Both the position numbers and the translations under genes were made by a program. DNA of 64,000 bases, taken from contig NW_004191832.1 of assembly GCF_000330505.1 (NCBI RefSeq), forward strand, positions 373,309 to 437,308. The letters run 5' to 3'. Of this stretch, positions 23,478 to 33,482 are shown one piece after another; positions within the stretch are counted from its first letter, which is position 1; each line of letters starts with the position of its first letter. This DNA is from Entamoeba invadens IP1 (lineage: Eukaryota; Evosea; Mastigamoebida; Endamoebidae). The notes under the pieces were generated by a model. The model was not told the DNA's origin. It saw only the letters and a program-made list of their open reading frames with translations, and did not search any database.

Positions 23478-24044
23478 TTTGATAAAATAAAAAAATAAAA
23501 AGTACAAAAAGCGTTCCTAAAATAATTTTAAATTTTCTAAAAAGACAAAAGTGCCGTACTATTTTTTCAATAGTTACCCTGTTCTTTTTTTTCAAGTGGG
23601 AGTTTTATTTATTAATATATATAAGGTAGAAAAAAGTACGGAGGATGAGAGCGTTGAAAACGCGAACCCGGAGTACTTTAATAAAGTAAATTCGGTGGAC
23701 GAAGGGGAGCCGCAGGGTCCCCCAGCGAGGTTGACCCGACCGGAGGGAGAGGTCCCGAGCGACGAGGTAACCAAATTTACATACTACTACGTGAACATAT
23801 AAGTTTGTGGTGCGTCTATTTATTTTTGTGAATGAAATATAAAAATTATAATATTGAAATTATTGTGATGGTATTAATATTTTTTTGAATAATCTATTTA
23901 TCATTTATGCTGGACTAATAATTGTAGGTGGTGTTTAATTAAAATATGTGACGAAATAATTTATTTTTTTGACTAAATAATTAATAAACTGACTTAATGA
24001 TTATTGAAAATGGTGGGAATCGAAAACCCAGTGAATAACACTGT
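23462..24044 (-). repeat. Right 583-bp terminal inverted repeat
   Basis: Inverted copy of 19645-20227. The outer end finishes CCCAGTGAATAACACTGT at 24044. The repeats look identical while the genes between them carry stops and frameshifts, which suggests gene conversion or very recent formation of the ends. Confidence 0.9.
23551..23802 (+). CDS. 83-aa ORF in right TIR, unknown
   Basis: Same 83 codons as the ORF at 19887-20138, again pointing outwards from the element. See that entry for composition. No family is recognised. Confidence 0.35.
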   Translation: MPYYFFNSYPVLFFQVGVLFINIYKVEKSTEDESVENANPEYFNKVNSVDEGEPQGPPARLTRPEGEVPSDEVTKFTYYYVNI

Positions 24045-24283
24045 AAAAAAATAACTAATAATAAAGTATGTAATTATTTAATAATTTAAAAGAAGAAATG
24101 GGAAAATAATAATAATTAAACTACAACTTAAACATCAAACTCCATTAAAACATTGAAAATGACCAAAAATAAATTCAAATTTGAAAATTTACAACAAAGA
24201 TTTTCTTTTTTATCACAAAAACATTTCAGACAATGTTATTGATTTAATCAATTTGTTATCGTAATATAACTGATAAATATCAA

Positions 24284-25764
24284 ATGGAACCTTTTACTGT
24301 AACCGAGGTTGTAGAAATGACAGAAAAAGGATTATCAATTAATATAAATCAGCTTCCGCTATGTTTTATATCTCAAATTTTTCAAGACGATTTATTCGTA
24401 CAGGTGTTTGACAATCAATTCGATGAAGAAAAAAATCAAATTATTAGAAACAATGTCTATGGAGCCAGTTTCTATTAAACAGCTAGATGTTGAAGTGTTA
24501 GTTGGTCAAACTTCAACTAAAATAACATTTTCTTTGCCTTTTGGATATTCAATTAAATCTAAACAAGAACTTACAATTGAAAAATTAACAAAAAGAATGG
24601 AGATACTTGAAAAAAAATGTTGATGTTGGGTAATCAGTCTTCCAATTTTTTTCGAATACTTCCTCCTAGAATTCAATTGGATAAAAAACAATCAAAAGAG
24701 TTAAATATTAAAAAATGTATGGACAATGGTATAAGAAGTTCGACAGAAATAATAAAAATGTTTCGTGAAAATAATATGGAATCACCTGGTAAAACTCGTT
24801 TAATGCGCTCAATGAAAATTTATCCAGACATTCAAATCATGAAAAAAGGAAGACCAAATAAATCTAAGTTAATGGAAAAACATATAATAAAAAGAACAAA
24901 TAAATTTCCAGAAGAAAGTTGTAAGAAATGTGCAAAAGCAATAAGTCGGTATTATATAAATCCAATATCCAAATCATCTGTTTTTAGAATAAGAAAACAA
25001 CAAAACTTTTGTTTTAAAAAACAAAAGTTGAACAATTTTTATCACACAAAAACACAAGAGACAGAAAAATATTTGTCAACAAAGAAATATCTTTGTTCAG
25101 TTCTTTAAATTTTAAAAATGTCGGAAAAACAAGAAAAACTAAAATTACAACTGTATTTTCCGATGAAAGTCGGTTTTGTTATTGCAAAGATGGGGAAACG
25201 TCTTTGGATAAATAAAAATAATTTGTCAAAAAATACATATTTTATAGCGGTCAAACACAGTTCATCTGTCATGGTTTTTGGTGCCATTGGGTACAACTTT
25301 AAAAGTAGTTTGGTTTATGTGAAGAAATTTTAAACCAGGATAGTTATGTCCACATGCTTTATGATTCGGGTGTTTTAATTGAATTAAAAAAATATAGAAA
25401 ACACTTCCGTTTCATGCAAGACGGCGCACCAGCACATCGAGCCAAAAACACTCTCAAGTTTCTATATTCAAAAGGTATTTTTGTACTTGATGGTTGGCCT
25501 GGCAACTCTTGTGATTTGAATCCCATTGAACATCTTTGGGGAATAATGAAAAAAAACACCATAATATCAATGGGAGATTCAAAAATGGAAATTTTTGACA
25601 AGTTGAAAGAATCATGGGACAAAATATCACAAGCAACAATTAATCGTCTTGTTGAAAGTTATCCAAAAAGATTACTTATGTCCAGAAAAAAACAAATATG
25701 TGTCTATTTCCAGGCTAATGAACAATGCTCACGGGTTTTAAATACATTTTTGTTACTATTTTAA
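24284..25764 (+). pseudogene. Tc1-like DDE transposase, several frameshifts
   Basis: Fragments in successive frames make one transposase. An N-terminal region is at 24284-24620. A helix-turn-helix part follows (24617-25108; CMDNGIRSSTEIIKMFREN, then GRPNKSKLMEK). The catalytic core has FSDESRF near 25155 (first Asp, in a different frame from its neighbours), FMQDGAPAHRAK near 25415 (second Asp) and SCDLNPIEHLWG near 25515 (Glu), about 35 residues apart. The C-terminus ends at TAA 25764. At least four frame changes occur, so the gene is inactive as read. No matching terminal inverted repeats could be found around it; a 7-bp-stem hairpin CGGACCA/TGGTCCG lies about 90 bases downstream (25851-25871). 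The start of the gene is about 240 bp beyond the right TIR of the helicase element, but there is no sign that the two belong together. Confidence 0.8.
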
Positions 25765-26309
25765 AATATAATAATTTGAAAAAATAACAAGAAAAAAATA
25801 CAGCTTTAATATAAATAAAAATTGTATGTGTTGTTATAAAAATATTTAATCGGACCATTTTTAGTGGTCCGTTTTATGAAATAAGGTTTATAATCATAAT
25901 GCTTTAAAAATCGGCAGACAACATTACAGACCAAACAACGTTTAGTAACTGACTCTATCAAGTTTAATTGTGGTTTTAAATTTGAAGAATTATGATTGAG
26001 TGGATGATTCAATTAAAGTCGGTTTTAAAATGTTATTTTGAAAACAAAAAAAGCTTTATTCATAAGTAAACATCGGGCATAAGGTAAAATATGAAAAAAC
26101 TTGAAACAATTGGGACAAATTATAAAGAGGGCTTCACAAAATATTCCAATTTCATTGGTCCAAAAAATACCAGATAACATTAGAGACCAGATAAAATTTA
26201 AGACAGACAGTGTAATAAAATTTAAGGAATTGTGGTAAAGAAATGACAACGAAAGCATCCAACTCATTTATTTAAGAATTTTATCAATATCTCTAAAATA
26301 CAATTATAT
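25765..26309. repeat. Intergenic stretch with an imperfect direct repeat
   Basis: About 80 bases beginning near 25911 (AGACAACATTACAGACCA) are similar to a stretch beginning near 26170 (AGATAACATTAGAGACCA), with matching sequence further downstream. Translations of the two are alike in part (DNITDQTTF and DNIRDQIKF), so these may be two decayed copies of a small coding segment. No family is recognised. Confidence 0.35.
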
Positions 26310-28135
26310 ATGATCAATTTGTTATATGTATTTGTGTTGATCATATTGGCGTTATCAACGTGTCCACCAAATATTATGGAAGAAACAGAATATGTCTTAA
26401 CCAAAAATGATACTTGTCAATATTTAGAGTCTATAAAATTTGATTTTGCGAAAGAAAAAGAGGCGAAGAAGTTGAAAACAGAAAACGACGAAATTAAAGA
26501 AGAGGTGAAGAACTTAGCGAATGACAAAGACCAACTTTCTTCTGAAAAGAAGAAGCTTCAATACGAATATGACCAACTCATTAACTTGGTCTCAGTACAC
26601 GAAGATGAGACCAACAACTTGAATGGTTCAATCAAAAAGTTACAAAGAGACTTTTGTAAAATTTTAGAAGCAAACAACACCGAGTTGACTGAATTAAGAG
26701 ACAGAACAGCCAAAGACAAGAAGAAATATAGCCGATTTGGAACAACAAGTACAAGACCTTGAATATAGACCAGTTGGGACTTCAAATATTGATAAAACTG
26801 AAGTCATCAAGAGAGACAACCAAATAGTTGATTTGGAAAAGGCAGTTGCTGTGTTGAAAGAACAGAACACTCAACTTGATGCTGCTAAGAAGGATATGAA
26901 GAAGCAATTGAAGACGCTTTGGAGATTGAGAATTATGGATCACAGATTAAGGCACTTGAAGCACAAAAGAAGATGGCTTTGGACGACAAAGCGGAGGCTG
27001 AGAAGACTGCAGCGGACCAACTTAATAGAAGAAAAGAATATGGAAGACCAAGCCAAAGCACTCAATGCACAAGTCTAGTCACTTAAAGTCCAAGTCAGTG
27101 CACCGGCTTCTGTTGTTCAAGAAGAAGAGAAGAACATGTTGAATGCGAAAATTGCTGAAGTTCGAGCCCAACTTGATGAAGAAAGACAGAAACCTGACAG
27201 TGCAGATGCTGTACGAAAGGCTGCTGAGAGCAAATTACAGGAAGTTCAGTTCAACTTAGATGAAGCAAATAACACTAAAGAAAAATTGACTAAAAAGCGA
27301 ATGACTTGACAATTTCAGTTGATCAACTCACAGATGAGAAGAAGAAGAAGAATATTAATGATTTGGAGGAAATGGACAATATGGTCAAAGAATTGAATGC
27401 TAAAGTTGACATGGCACAGAGACAACTTGACACTGCAAATGATGACAAAGATGGCAATGAAGCGATGAAATAGAAATACCAAGACGAACTGAAGAGCATT
27501 AGAACTGAACTTGATCAAGAATAGAAAAAACACATTAAGACCCAATTGATTAAAAAAATAGTACGAGAAAGATATAGCTGAAATCACAGTCAGAGCCGAA
27601 ACCCTTGAGAAGAACGTCCAGATGGTTGAACAAGGTCAAGACTATGAGAAATTATAAGGCTGCTTCTGAAAAAAATGATGAGAACAAAGACAGAACTCGA
27701 CGAGAAACAAGACTAATGCGACAAACTTGAAGATGATATGTCTGAGATGAAGACTGAATTGGAAGCCCTTGAACAAGCTGCTAAGACTTATAAACAATAG
27801 AAGAACACTTATGAGAAGAAATTGACTGAATTGAATGAGCAACTTGATCTTGAAAGAACAACTGCTCAACAGGCTAAAGCACAGAAAAAGAAATATGCAG
27901 ACAAACTCAGAGAAATGATAAAGAACGAATACGAATTTGGTGAATATAAGGAACGGGCTGATGAATTTATTAACTCATTGACTGCTCAAAAAGCTGGTTC
28001 ACAGAAGGAACTTGAGAAGGCTCAACAAAAAGATGGAAAATTGAGAATTGCCGAGTTGGAAGACAGGTCAGAACATTTGGTGAAGATCTGACAACAAACA
28101 ACATGAAGTTGATCGGGTGAGTGCAATTACTTTTG
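26310..28135 (+). pseudogene. Myosin heavy-chain rod-like coiled-coil pseudogene
   Basis: Nearly continuous heptad-type, Glu/Lys/Gln-rich sequence over 1.8 kb resembling a myosin II tail, for example NLNGSIKKLQRDF and AKIAEVRAQLDEERQ followed by AAESKLQEVQFNLDEANNTKEKL. The reading frame is broken repeatedly: frame changes near 26740 and 26930, and in-frame stops near 27074 (TAG), 27307 (TGA), 27470 and 27520 (TAG) and later. No motor domain is present upstream, so this is at best a 3' fragment. The first 30 codons are hydrophobic and do not look like myosin. Other long coiled-coil proteins cannot be excluded, but the density of myosin-rod-like phrases favours myosin. Confidence 0.6.
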
Positions 28136-28793
28136 AAGACTAAGAACAATTCGGTTCAAGTAAAACACAAAAAGACAAGGATAAACAATTATTACATCGT
28201 TTTATAGTTTTTTTAATTAAAATCCAGTTGAAATACAAGAGTCTAGTTATCAAAAATATGATATTTTTATTATTTTTATCGTTTAATTTCGACTAGATGC
28301 CTCGAGTCTTTGAAAGATGCCTTTGCAAACAATTTTCATTGAGTGATGGATATTTCCAATGACAAAAAAAAAGATTGTGATGTTCCATTTTTAATAAGGA
28401 ATTAGAATTTCGAATCAAAATAGATACAAATTGATTAAATCATATTAACTTTATTTGTAGAACGCAAAAATACATTTAAAAGTAGCGATTCATTTCACAA
28501 CATCACTGATGTTTTTATTTATTTAAAATAGTCAATTTACTATATACTAATATACTGTCAATTGTAATATTCTAATTATGTCTATTGATTTTTTCTTAGT
28601 TTTTTGTTTTAAAAAATCAATTGTGTTACTAAATTATTAAATTATAATTAATTATATCAACATTTGTGCTATTTGTTTTTAGATGAAAATATTAACTTTA
28701 ATATGATTCTAATAGTTAATTACTATAGTTTGTAGTTTGAGAAAACCCATAATAAATAAAAATACCAAACTACTTTCCAATTAATATACTTCA
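28136..28793. other. A+T-rich intergenic stretch
   Basis: No ORF or repeat is seen between the myosin-like pseudogene and the hairpin-rich block. Confidence 0.4.
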
Positions 28794-29030
28794 GAAAGAT
28801 ACAACGGGACACAAAGAGTAGATATGCCGCAACTGTCGAAACTTGTTGAACCCGGCGAGTTGCGGCGTCGTGAATCCATCTCCGGAAGATACAAGACACA
28901 AAGAGGAGATGCCTAAAAAAGAAACATCAAAGATATCCTAATCGAGTGTTCGTTCCAGTGTTAGGTTTGAAGGGTGAAACCCGTTTTCTTTCCGTCTGTC
29001 CGGCCCTTCAAATAGGACAGATTTTGTTGA
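28794..29030 (+). ncRNA. Candidate structured RNA, three hairpins, unknown class
   Basis: A G+C-richer island in A+T-rich surroundings with three perfect stems in a row: 28826-28834 with 28858-28866 (9 bp), 28877-28883 with 28905-28911 (7 bp) and 28966-28974 with 29004-29012 (9 bp). A segment of about 33 bases is also repeated in direct orientation (28794-28828 and 28884-28913; GATACAA then GACACAAAGAG then AGAT and GCC). There is no long ORF on either strand. I do not recognise spliceosomal, SRP, RNase P or U3 signatures. The strand is arbitrary since stems read on both. A remnant of a mobile element or gene is the alternative. Confidence 0.4.
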
Positions 29031-29142
29031 AACTTGTGTACATTAATTCATGTTGTGGTGACGTGGCAAATTACAAAAATGACACTTATGGAGTCAATGT
29101 GTTGCAATGTTTGAAATAAAAACATAAAAAAATGACAAAAAG

Positions 29143-30120
29143 TCAGTTAAGTTGGAAGACAACAACACTCTTTGGTGTGTAATTGTCATTATCAGTCAAC
29201 TCATTTCGTTTGGCGGTGTAAGTGGATGGGCTGTAATGACTACCATCAACACCTTTCTTGTACACACATATATCACCATTAAATCCAAAGAGACTTGAAC
29301 TGTCTTGAGAATTCATCCAAAATTCAAAATTCGTGTTATTTCCACTCTTACCAAACTTTTTTGGATTCAGAATGCCATTTCTCACAAGTGAAAAGATGTA
29401 AGAACTGCCACTGTTGATATATTTGCTAACAGCATTTATATTACCAGTGTACACACCACCAAACTTGTTGTGATTGGCGTCTTCTACCAAAAAGCACAAA
29501 TTGCTTTTGTTGATGATTTTTGCATTAAACACCGAGGTATTTTGCGACCAGTTGTCTATGTCTGCGCCAAACACAACACTTTTTATTTTCATTCCTGTCA
29601 ACTTCTCAAGACCTTCTTTCTCTTCAAGTGTGATGTGTTCTCTCTTTATTCTCTCGGCTTCTTGTTCATCGTGTTGTTTCTTTGAATTAATGAATTTACC
29701 CGATTTCATAATTTGATCAATTTTAGTGTTTTTTGCTTGTTTGATTTTGTCAATTTCATCTTCAAGTGGTTTTATGTCCCATTGGCACTTCTCCTCATAA
29801 AGTGCTATCTTGATGCTGAATATCTCATACAACTTGTCGTTGTCGCTCTGTGTTGAATACAGACTTATCTCGCTTTTGATTTTGTTTGACGCGTTATCCA
29901 AATCAGTGACGATGGCGTTGAGTGATGTTGTGATGTTCTTCTTTCGATCAAATATAGCATCAAGTCTGTCGAAGTGTCCCTCTGCATTTTCGATGCGTTG
30001 ATTAATGTTAAGTGACTTGTCGTCAACAAAGTTGTATTCCCTTTTATTTTTGTTGAGGTCTGACACCGCCTTTGCTGCGTTAGTGCAGAGTGCTGAGAGT
30101 GCTGTTAACCCGTTTTCCAT
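29143..30120 (-). CDS. TLDc-domain protein with N-terminal coiled coil
   Basis: An intact 325-residue protein. Residues about 1-160 are helical and charged (coiled coil, including DEIDKIKQAKNTKIDQIMK and a KKQHDEQEAERIKRE stretch). Residues about 170-325 form a TLDc domain of the Entamoeba type: NLCFLVEDANHNKFGGVY, then SSYIFSLVRNGILNPKKF, SLFGFNGDICVYKK and the terminal YTPKSVVVFQLN. TLDc domains occur in oxidation-resistance (OXR1-like) and vesicle V-ATPase-interacting proteins; in Entamoeba this is an expanded family of unknown function. Start: the ATG at 30120 opens the ORF, with A+T-rich promoter-like sequence before it. It is the paralogue of the broken copy at 61521-62547. This is one of the few undamaged genes in the window. 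Confidence 0.85.
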   Translation of the reverse strand: MENGLTALSALCTNAAKAVSDLNKNKREYNFVDDKSLNINQRIENAEGHFDRLDAIFDRKKNITTSLNAIVTDLDNASNKIKSEISLYSTQSDNDKLYEIFSIKIALYEEKCQWDIKPLEDEIDKIKQAKNTKIDQIMKSGKFINSKKQHDEQEAERIKREHITLEEKEGLEKLTGMKIKSVVFGADIDNWSQNTSVFNAKIINKSNLCFLVEDANHNKFGGVYTGNINAVSKYINSGSSYIFSLVRNGILNPKKFGKSGNNTNFEFWMNSQDSSSLFGFNGDICVYKKGVDGSHYSPSTYTAKRNELTDNDNYTPKSVVVFQLN

Positions 30121-31042
30121 TGTATGTTAATGGAGTTTATTTGTTTTTATATTTAATTTTCTATAAATCTCATTTAAAATGATCATTACCTCATTCATAA
30201 TAATTTTTTTCAATTAAAAACAAAAAATAAAATATTAAAACTTACTTAAATGATTTTAATTTCTATTAAAAATTATTCAAAATATGTAATTAAACTTAAA
30301 ACCACAGAATTATAAATGTAATTTTTTTAACTATTAAAATAATAAATAAAAAAATACATAGATATTGTTATAATTGCTAAATAATTATTTAACTATCAAT
30401 ATGACTATAAGCAAACTCATTATTTGTTTTTGATAATTTTTATTTTTTTAACTAAATATTGTTTATTTATATGTTGCCATTAAAAAGTTTAACAAAAATA
30501 ACACATAAATAATGATAAATGATTTTTATAAATCTTATAATCCCTTATATCCCCTTATATTTCCCCTAATATATAAGAGCAAAATCGGTATATTTATTTA
30601 TTTACAATTACTATTCTTATTAGTTTTATACTATTAAGTGTCTACTATATTAATGGTTAATTTTACTAAATATAATAATAAATTGTGATTCTGTTTAAAA
30701 AACGATAGTTAATATTTTTATCAACTATCGTTTTATTATAGTTTAATTCCATAAAAAGATAAGTATTTATTTTAATTTAATTAACTAAATAAATTTCAAA
30801 AATAAGTAAACAAACAGACACACACATGTTATTCAAAATAAAATCACAAGTAAATAACAAGAAAAATGTAAAATAACACAAAAACGAAAAAAAGACGAAA
30901 AAGTTATAAATCGAGAAAGACGAGTTATTTTAAAAACGAAAAAAATGAAAAAAACGAAAAAACAAAAAAAATATTAAAAAAATCAATAAAATCAACTTTT
31001 TTCAATTGTACAATTAGTCCATAAAATTTTCGTCCAGCAAAT
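30121..31042. other. A+T-rich intergenic stretch with a 12-bp hairpin
   Basis: A perfect inverted repeat at 30699-30710 and 30723-30734 (AAAACGATAGTT and its complement, 12-base loop) is the only definable structure. From about 30870 to 30985 the sequence is low-complexity, made of AAAACGAAAAAA-type units. Confidence 0.6.
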
Positions 31043-31044
31043 TA

Positions 31045-33480
31045 CAGATAGAAGAAAAAAGAGGTGACAAGGATAAAGTCGGTGACAAAAATTAATGTTT
31101 TATAAAACAAAATAACAAAAAAATAAAAATTTGTAAAAACCTTTTTATTACATGGAAATTGAACCAACACTACCTGTCAATCCTCTCACCCCAAATGATG
31201 TTCATGTTGTTATGCCTCTGAATCTCGCGGACATTCTTTCTTGTCGCTTTCTGGAGCAATTCCCAGAAGATTTGGGCTCTGGTAAAAGCAAAAAATTCAT
31301 TAGAGGACTTATGAACTATGAAGAAATGATACATAATGTTGAAAGCGTGAAAGAACATTTAAAAGAAGTCAATCAATCAAAAAATTCTCTTTAAAAGACG
31401 TTTTGAATGCACAACAGATATTACAATTCTTTGTATTTGATGAATTGTTTTTTTTCGCTTTGAAACCCGAAGGGAGCAAATAGCAACAGTCTTTTTTATT
31501 CTAAGAGTAGAGTCTTTAGTCACCTATAGATCAGTTGGAATTTTGTTCAATTCGCATCCAAGTATCATTCAAAAGGAAATTACCGAATACAAGAAAGAAC
31601 AAACAACTGTAAGAAGGACAACAATAAGAAGACCTACATTCTTTGACAAAAGAACCAAATTTGTAGCTGACACATTTTTTAAATATTGCAATAATCAAAA
31701 ATAGCCTTGACATATGCAGCATTCTCTAAACTGGTTGAAAGAACAACTGGAACAACGTTTAAACCAGATATGGTGAGAAAATGGGTTCTCAAAACGTTTG
31801 ACCTCAAAACAATCAAAGGGAAACCGGAAGACATCGAAAGATTATCAATAAACCCCGAGGACATCATAACGAATTACATGGAGATGGCAGACTTTAATGG
31901 TATAAATAGTGGTCTTGTCTTTAACATTGATGAAGTTGGTTTTCAAGACTTTTGCCACAAGAAAACCGTCAGAGTGCTTGTTCAAAAAAATGTTGACGTT
32001 GAAAGGATTAAGATTGGTGTTGGAAGAAGTGGTAAGAGATCCACTATTATCTGTATGATATGTTTGGATGGCACTACAGCGTGTCCCGGTGTTGTAGTGA
32101 CCAATAAAACGCTTGATATTAAGCTGTTGTCGACATTTTCTGATGCAACATTTTTTACCAACAACACAGGATTTGCAACCAAGGAAATCTTCTGCAACTG
32201 GATGATGAATGTAGTGGTTGAATACATTAAAGCCAAAAGAATTTTACTTCGACTTCCACCAGACGCGCCTGCACTGATCACCATCGACGGTTTTTCTGGA
32301 CACAATTACGATGAGTTGAGCACACAATTGGCACAATCACACATCAAGCTTCACAAGTATATACCACATTGTTCTCATCTGGTGCAACCTTTGGATCTGT
32401 GCCTTTTCGGTTCAGTGAAAAAACAATGTTCAAACAGAACTCCATTTTTCAAAACTTCTGTTTCATCTTCTGAATTGACGAGATTATTGCCTCTAACAAC
32501 ACCTTCCACAGTCCCAATCGTTCCAAATACCTTATTAGAGCACAGAGGTGAGCAACAAGGAGTTGATCTCAATGTTGCAATTCGAGAAATAATTAATTAT
32601 TTAGCAAATGCAAATAATATGGCAACAGACGCAATTCGAGAGAGAGGACAGAGAATGGAAAGTGGGAAGAGACTTACCAACACAATTACCACAACACTGT
32701 CAAGCACCACAGAGCAGCAACACATGAGACCATTATCGCGTCGTTTTCAGGGCAGGAATGGTTTCTCGTTATGTTGAAGGCGCTTTCAGCCTTTTCATTG
32801 ATATAAAAAGTGCTTCTAGACTTGTTGAAGAGTTCCAGACTTTTTTCTAGACAACAGTATGTCCCAACCAAACAACAATGACAAAACTCACAGCTCCCAA
32901 CAACGACGTTAATGTCATTAACATCGCAGACCTTGACCCAAAGCAAAAAAAAGATGACAAACAAAACAAAGGTCTGCCACATCAAAGCAATGGCAGAGTC
33001 TATTGTCCTCGATCCATCCAACGAAACTTTAAACGAACCCATTCTTTCAAGAATATTAAGATTATACGGAGAACAAACCCGTTCTAATGAACCTATGAGA
33101 CTGTTCCCCCATTACAATTTCCAACCGAACTTGTTGGAAACCTTTGAGCTCGATGACAGTGACTGGGAGGGTCTTAATTGAGTCTCTATTTTCTTTGAAT
33201 CTTGGTTTTCCTTTTTTAAGTTCTTTTTTATTAAGATTGTTTTTCTGAAAAGCTTGAATACACTTTTGCATTTTTTGTGTTATTAAAATTTTTGGTCTTT
33301 TTTGCCTCAATTCTTTGGAAAACATCGAAAAAATTGCAAAAATGTGTCGTCACCTACTTTACCTTTACCATCCATTTATTGGGATTAATAACCCATACCA
33401 ATAGAGAAAAAACATTTAACTGGAAATATCCTCAAAAAATGGGTTATTTATACTTTGTCACCGACTTTATCCTCCATCTG
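31045..33480 (+). mobile_element. Pogo-like transposon, copy 2 (second family)
   Basis: A 2.44-kb element flanked by TA on both sides (31043-31044 and 33481-33482). The left end starts CAGATAGAAG and, read inwards, the right end starts CAGATGGAGGATAAAGTCGG. The left end contains GGATAAAGTCGGTGACAAA after a small insertion, so the repeats are about 30 bp. One plus-strand transposase gene fills the interior. An internally deleted relative lies 2 kb downstream at 35521-36680. It belongs to the same superfamily as the element at 3645-6693 but to a different family. Confidence 0.85.
31152..33181 (+). pseudogene. Pogo-like DDE transposase, frameshifted
   Basis: The transposase of the enclosing element. 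The N-terminal piece (31152-31394) leads, through frame changes near 31390-31450 and at about 31700, into the long ORF 31707-32777. The catalytic core reads VFNIDEVGF near 31920 (first Asp), ITIDGFSGHNYDE near 32280 (second Asp) and LVQPLDLCLFGS near 32385 (third Asp), the DDE_1/pogo pattern, preceded by the DNA-binding region RTTGTTFKPDMVRKWVLKTF. After 32777 the frame changes again and continues to 33181 with the C-terminal tail (LPHQSNG or HIKAMAE frames, ending DSDWEGLN). The catalytic triad is readable within one ORF, unlike copy 1. Confidence 0.8.
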
Positions 33481-33482
33481 TA

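Larger units (their letters stand above)
19645..24044 (+). mobile_element. 4.4-kb helicase element with 583-bp terminal inverted repeats
   Basis: A self-contained unit bounded by long inverted repeats (19645-20227 and 23462-24044), both starting ACAGTGTTATTCACTGGG. It encodes a helicase (plus strand, starting inside the left repeat), a second plus-strand protein, a minus-strand protein starting inside the right repeat, and an 83-codon outward-facing ORF in each repeat. No transposase, integrase, protein-primed polymerase or capsid gene is visible. Long TIRs plus a helicase recall linear plasmids and transpovirons; Polintons have similar TIRs but are several times larger and carry polymerase and integrase. 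No target-site duplication could be identified with confidence. The element is either non-autonomous or a type not described before; the classification is inference. Confidence 0.75.

Noticed and set aside
19645..24044. Calling the helicase element a Polinton/Maverick
   Set aside because: It is 4.4 kb and lacks polymerase B, integrase, protease and ATPase genes, and no 5-6-bp duplication is visible.
25851..25871. CGGACCA/TGGTCCG hairpin as the terminal repeat of the Tc1-like element
   Set aside because: No matching partner was found upstream of the transposase, so it is left as an unassigned hairpin.
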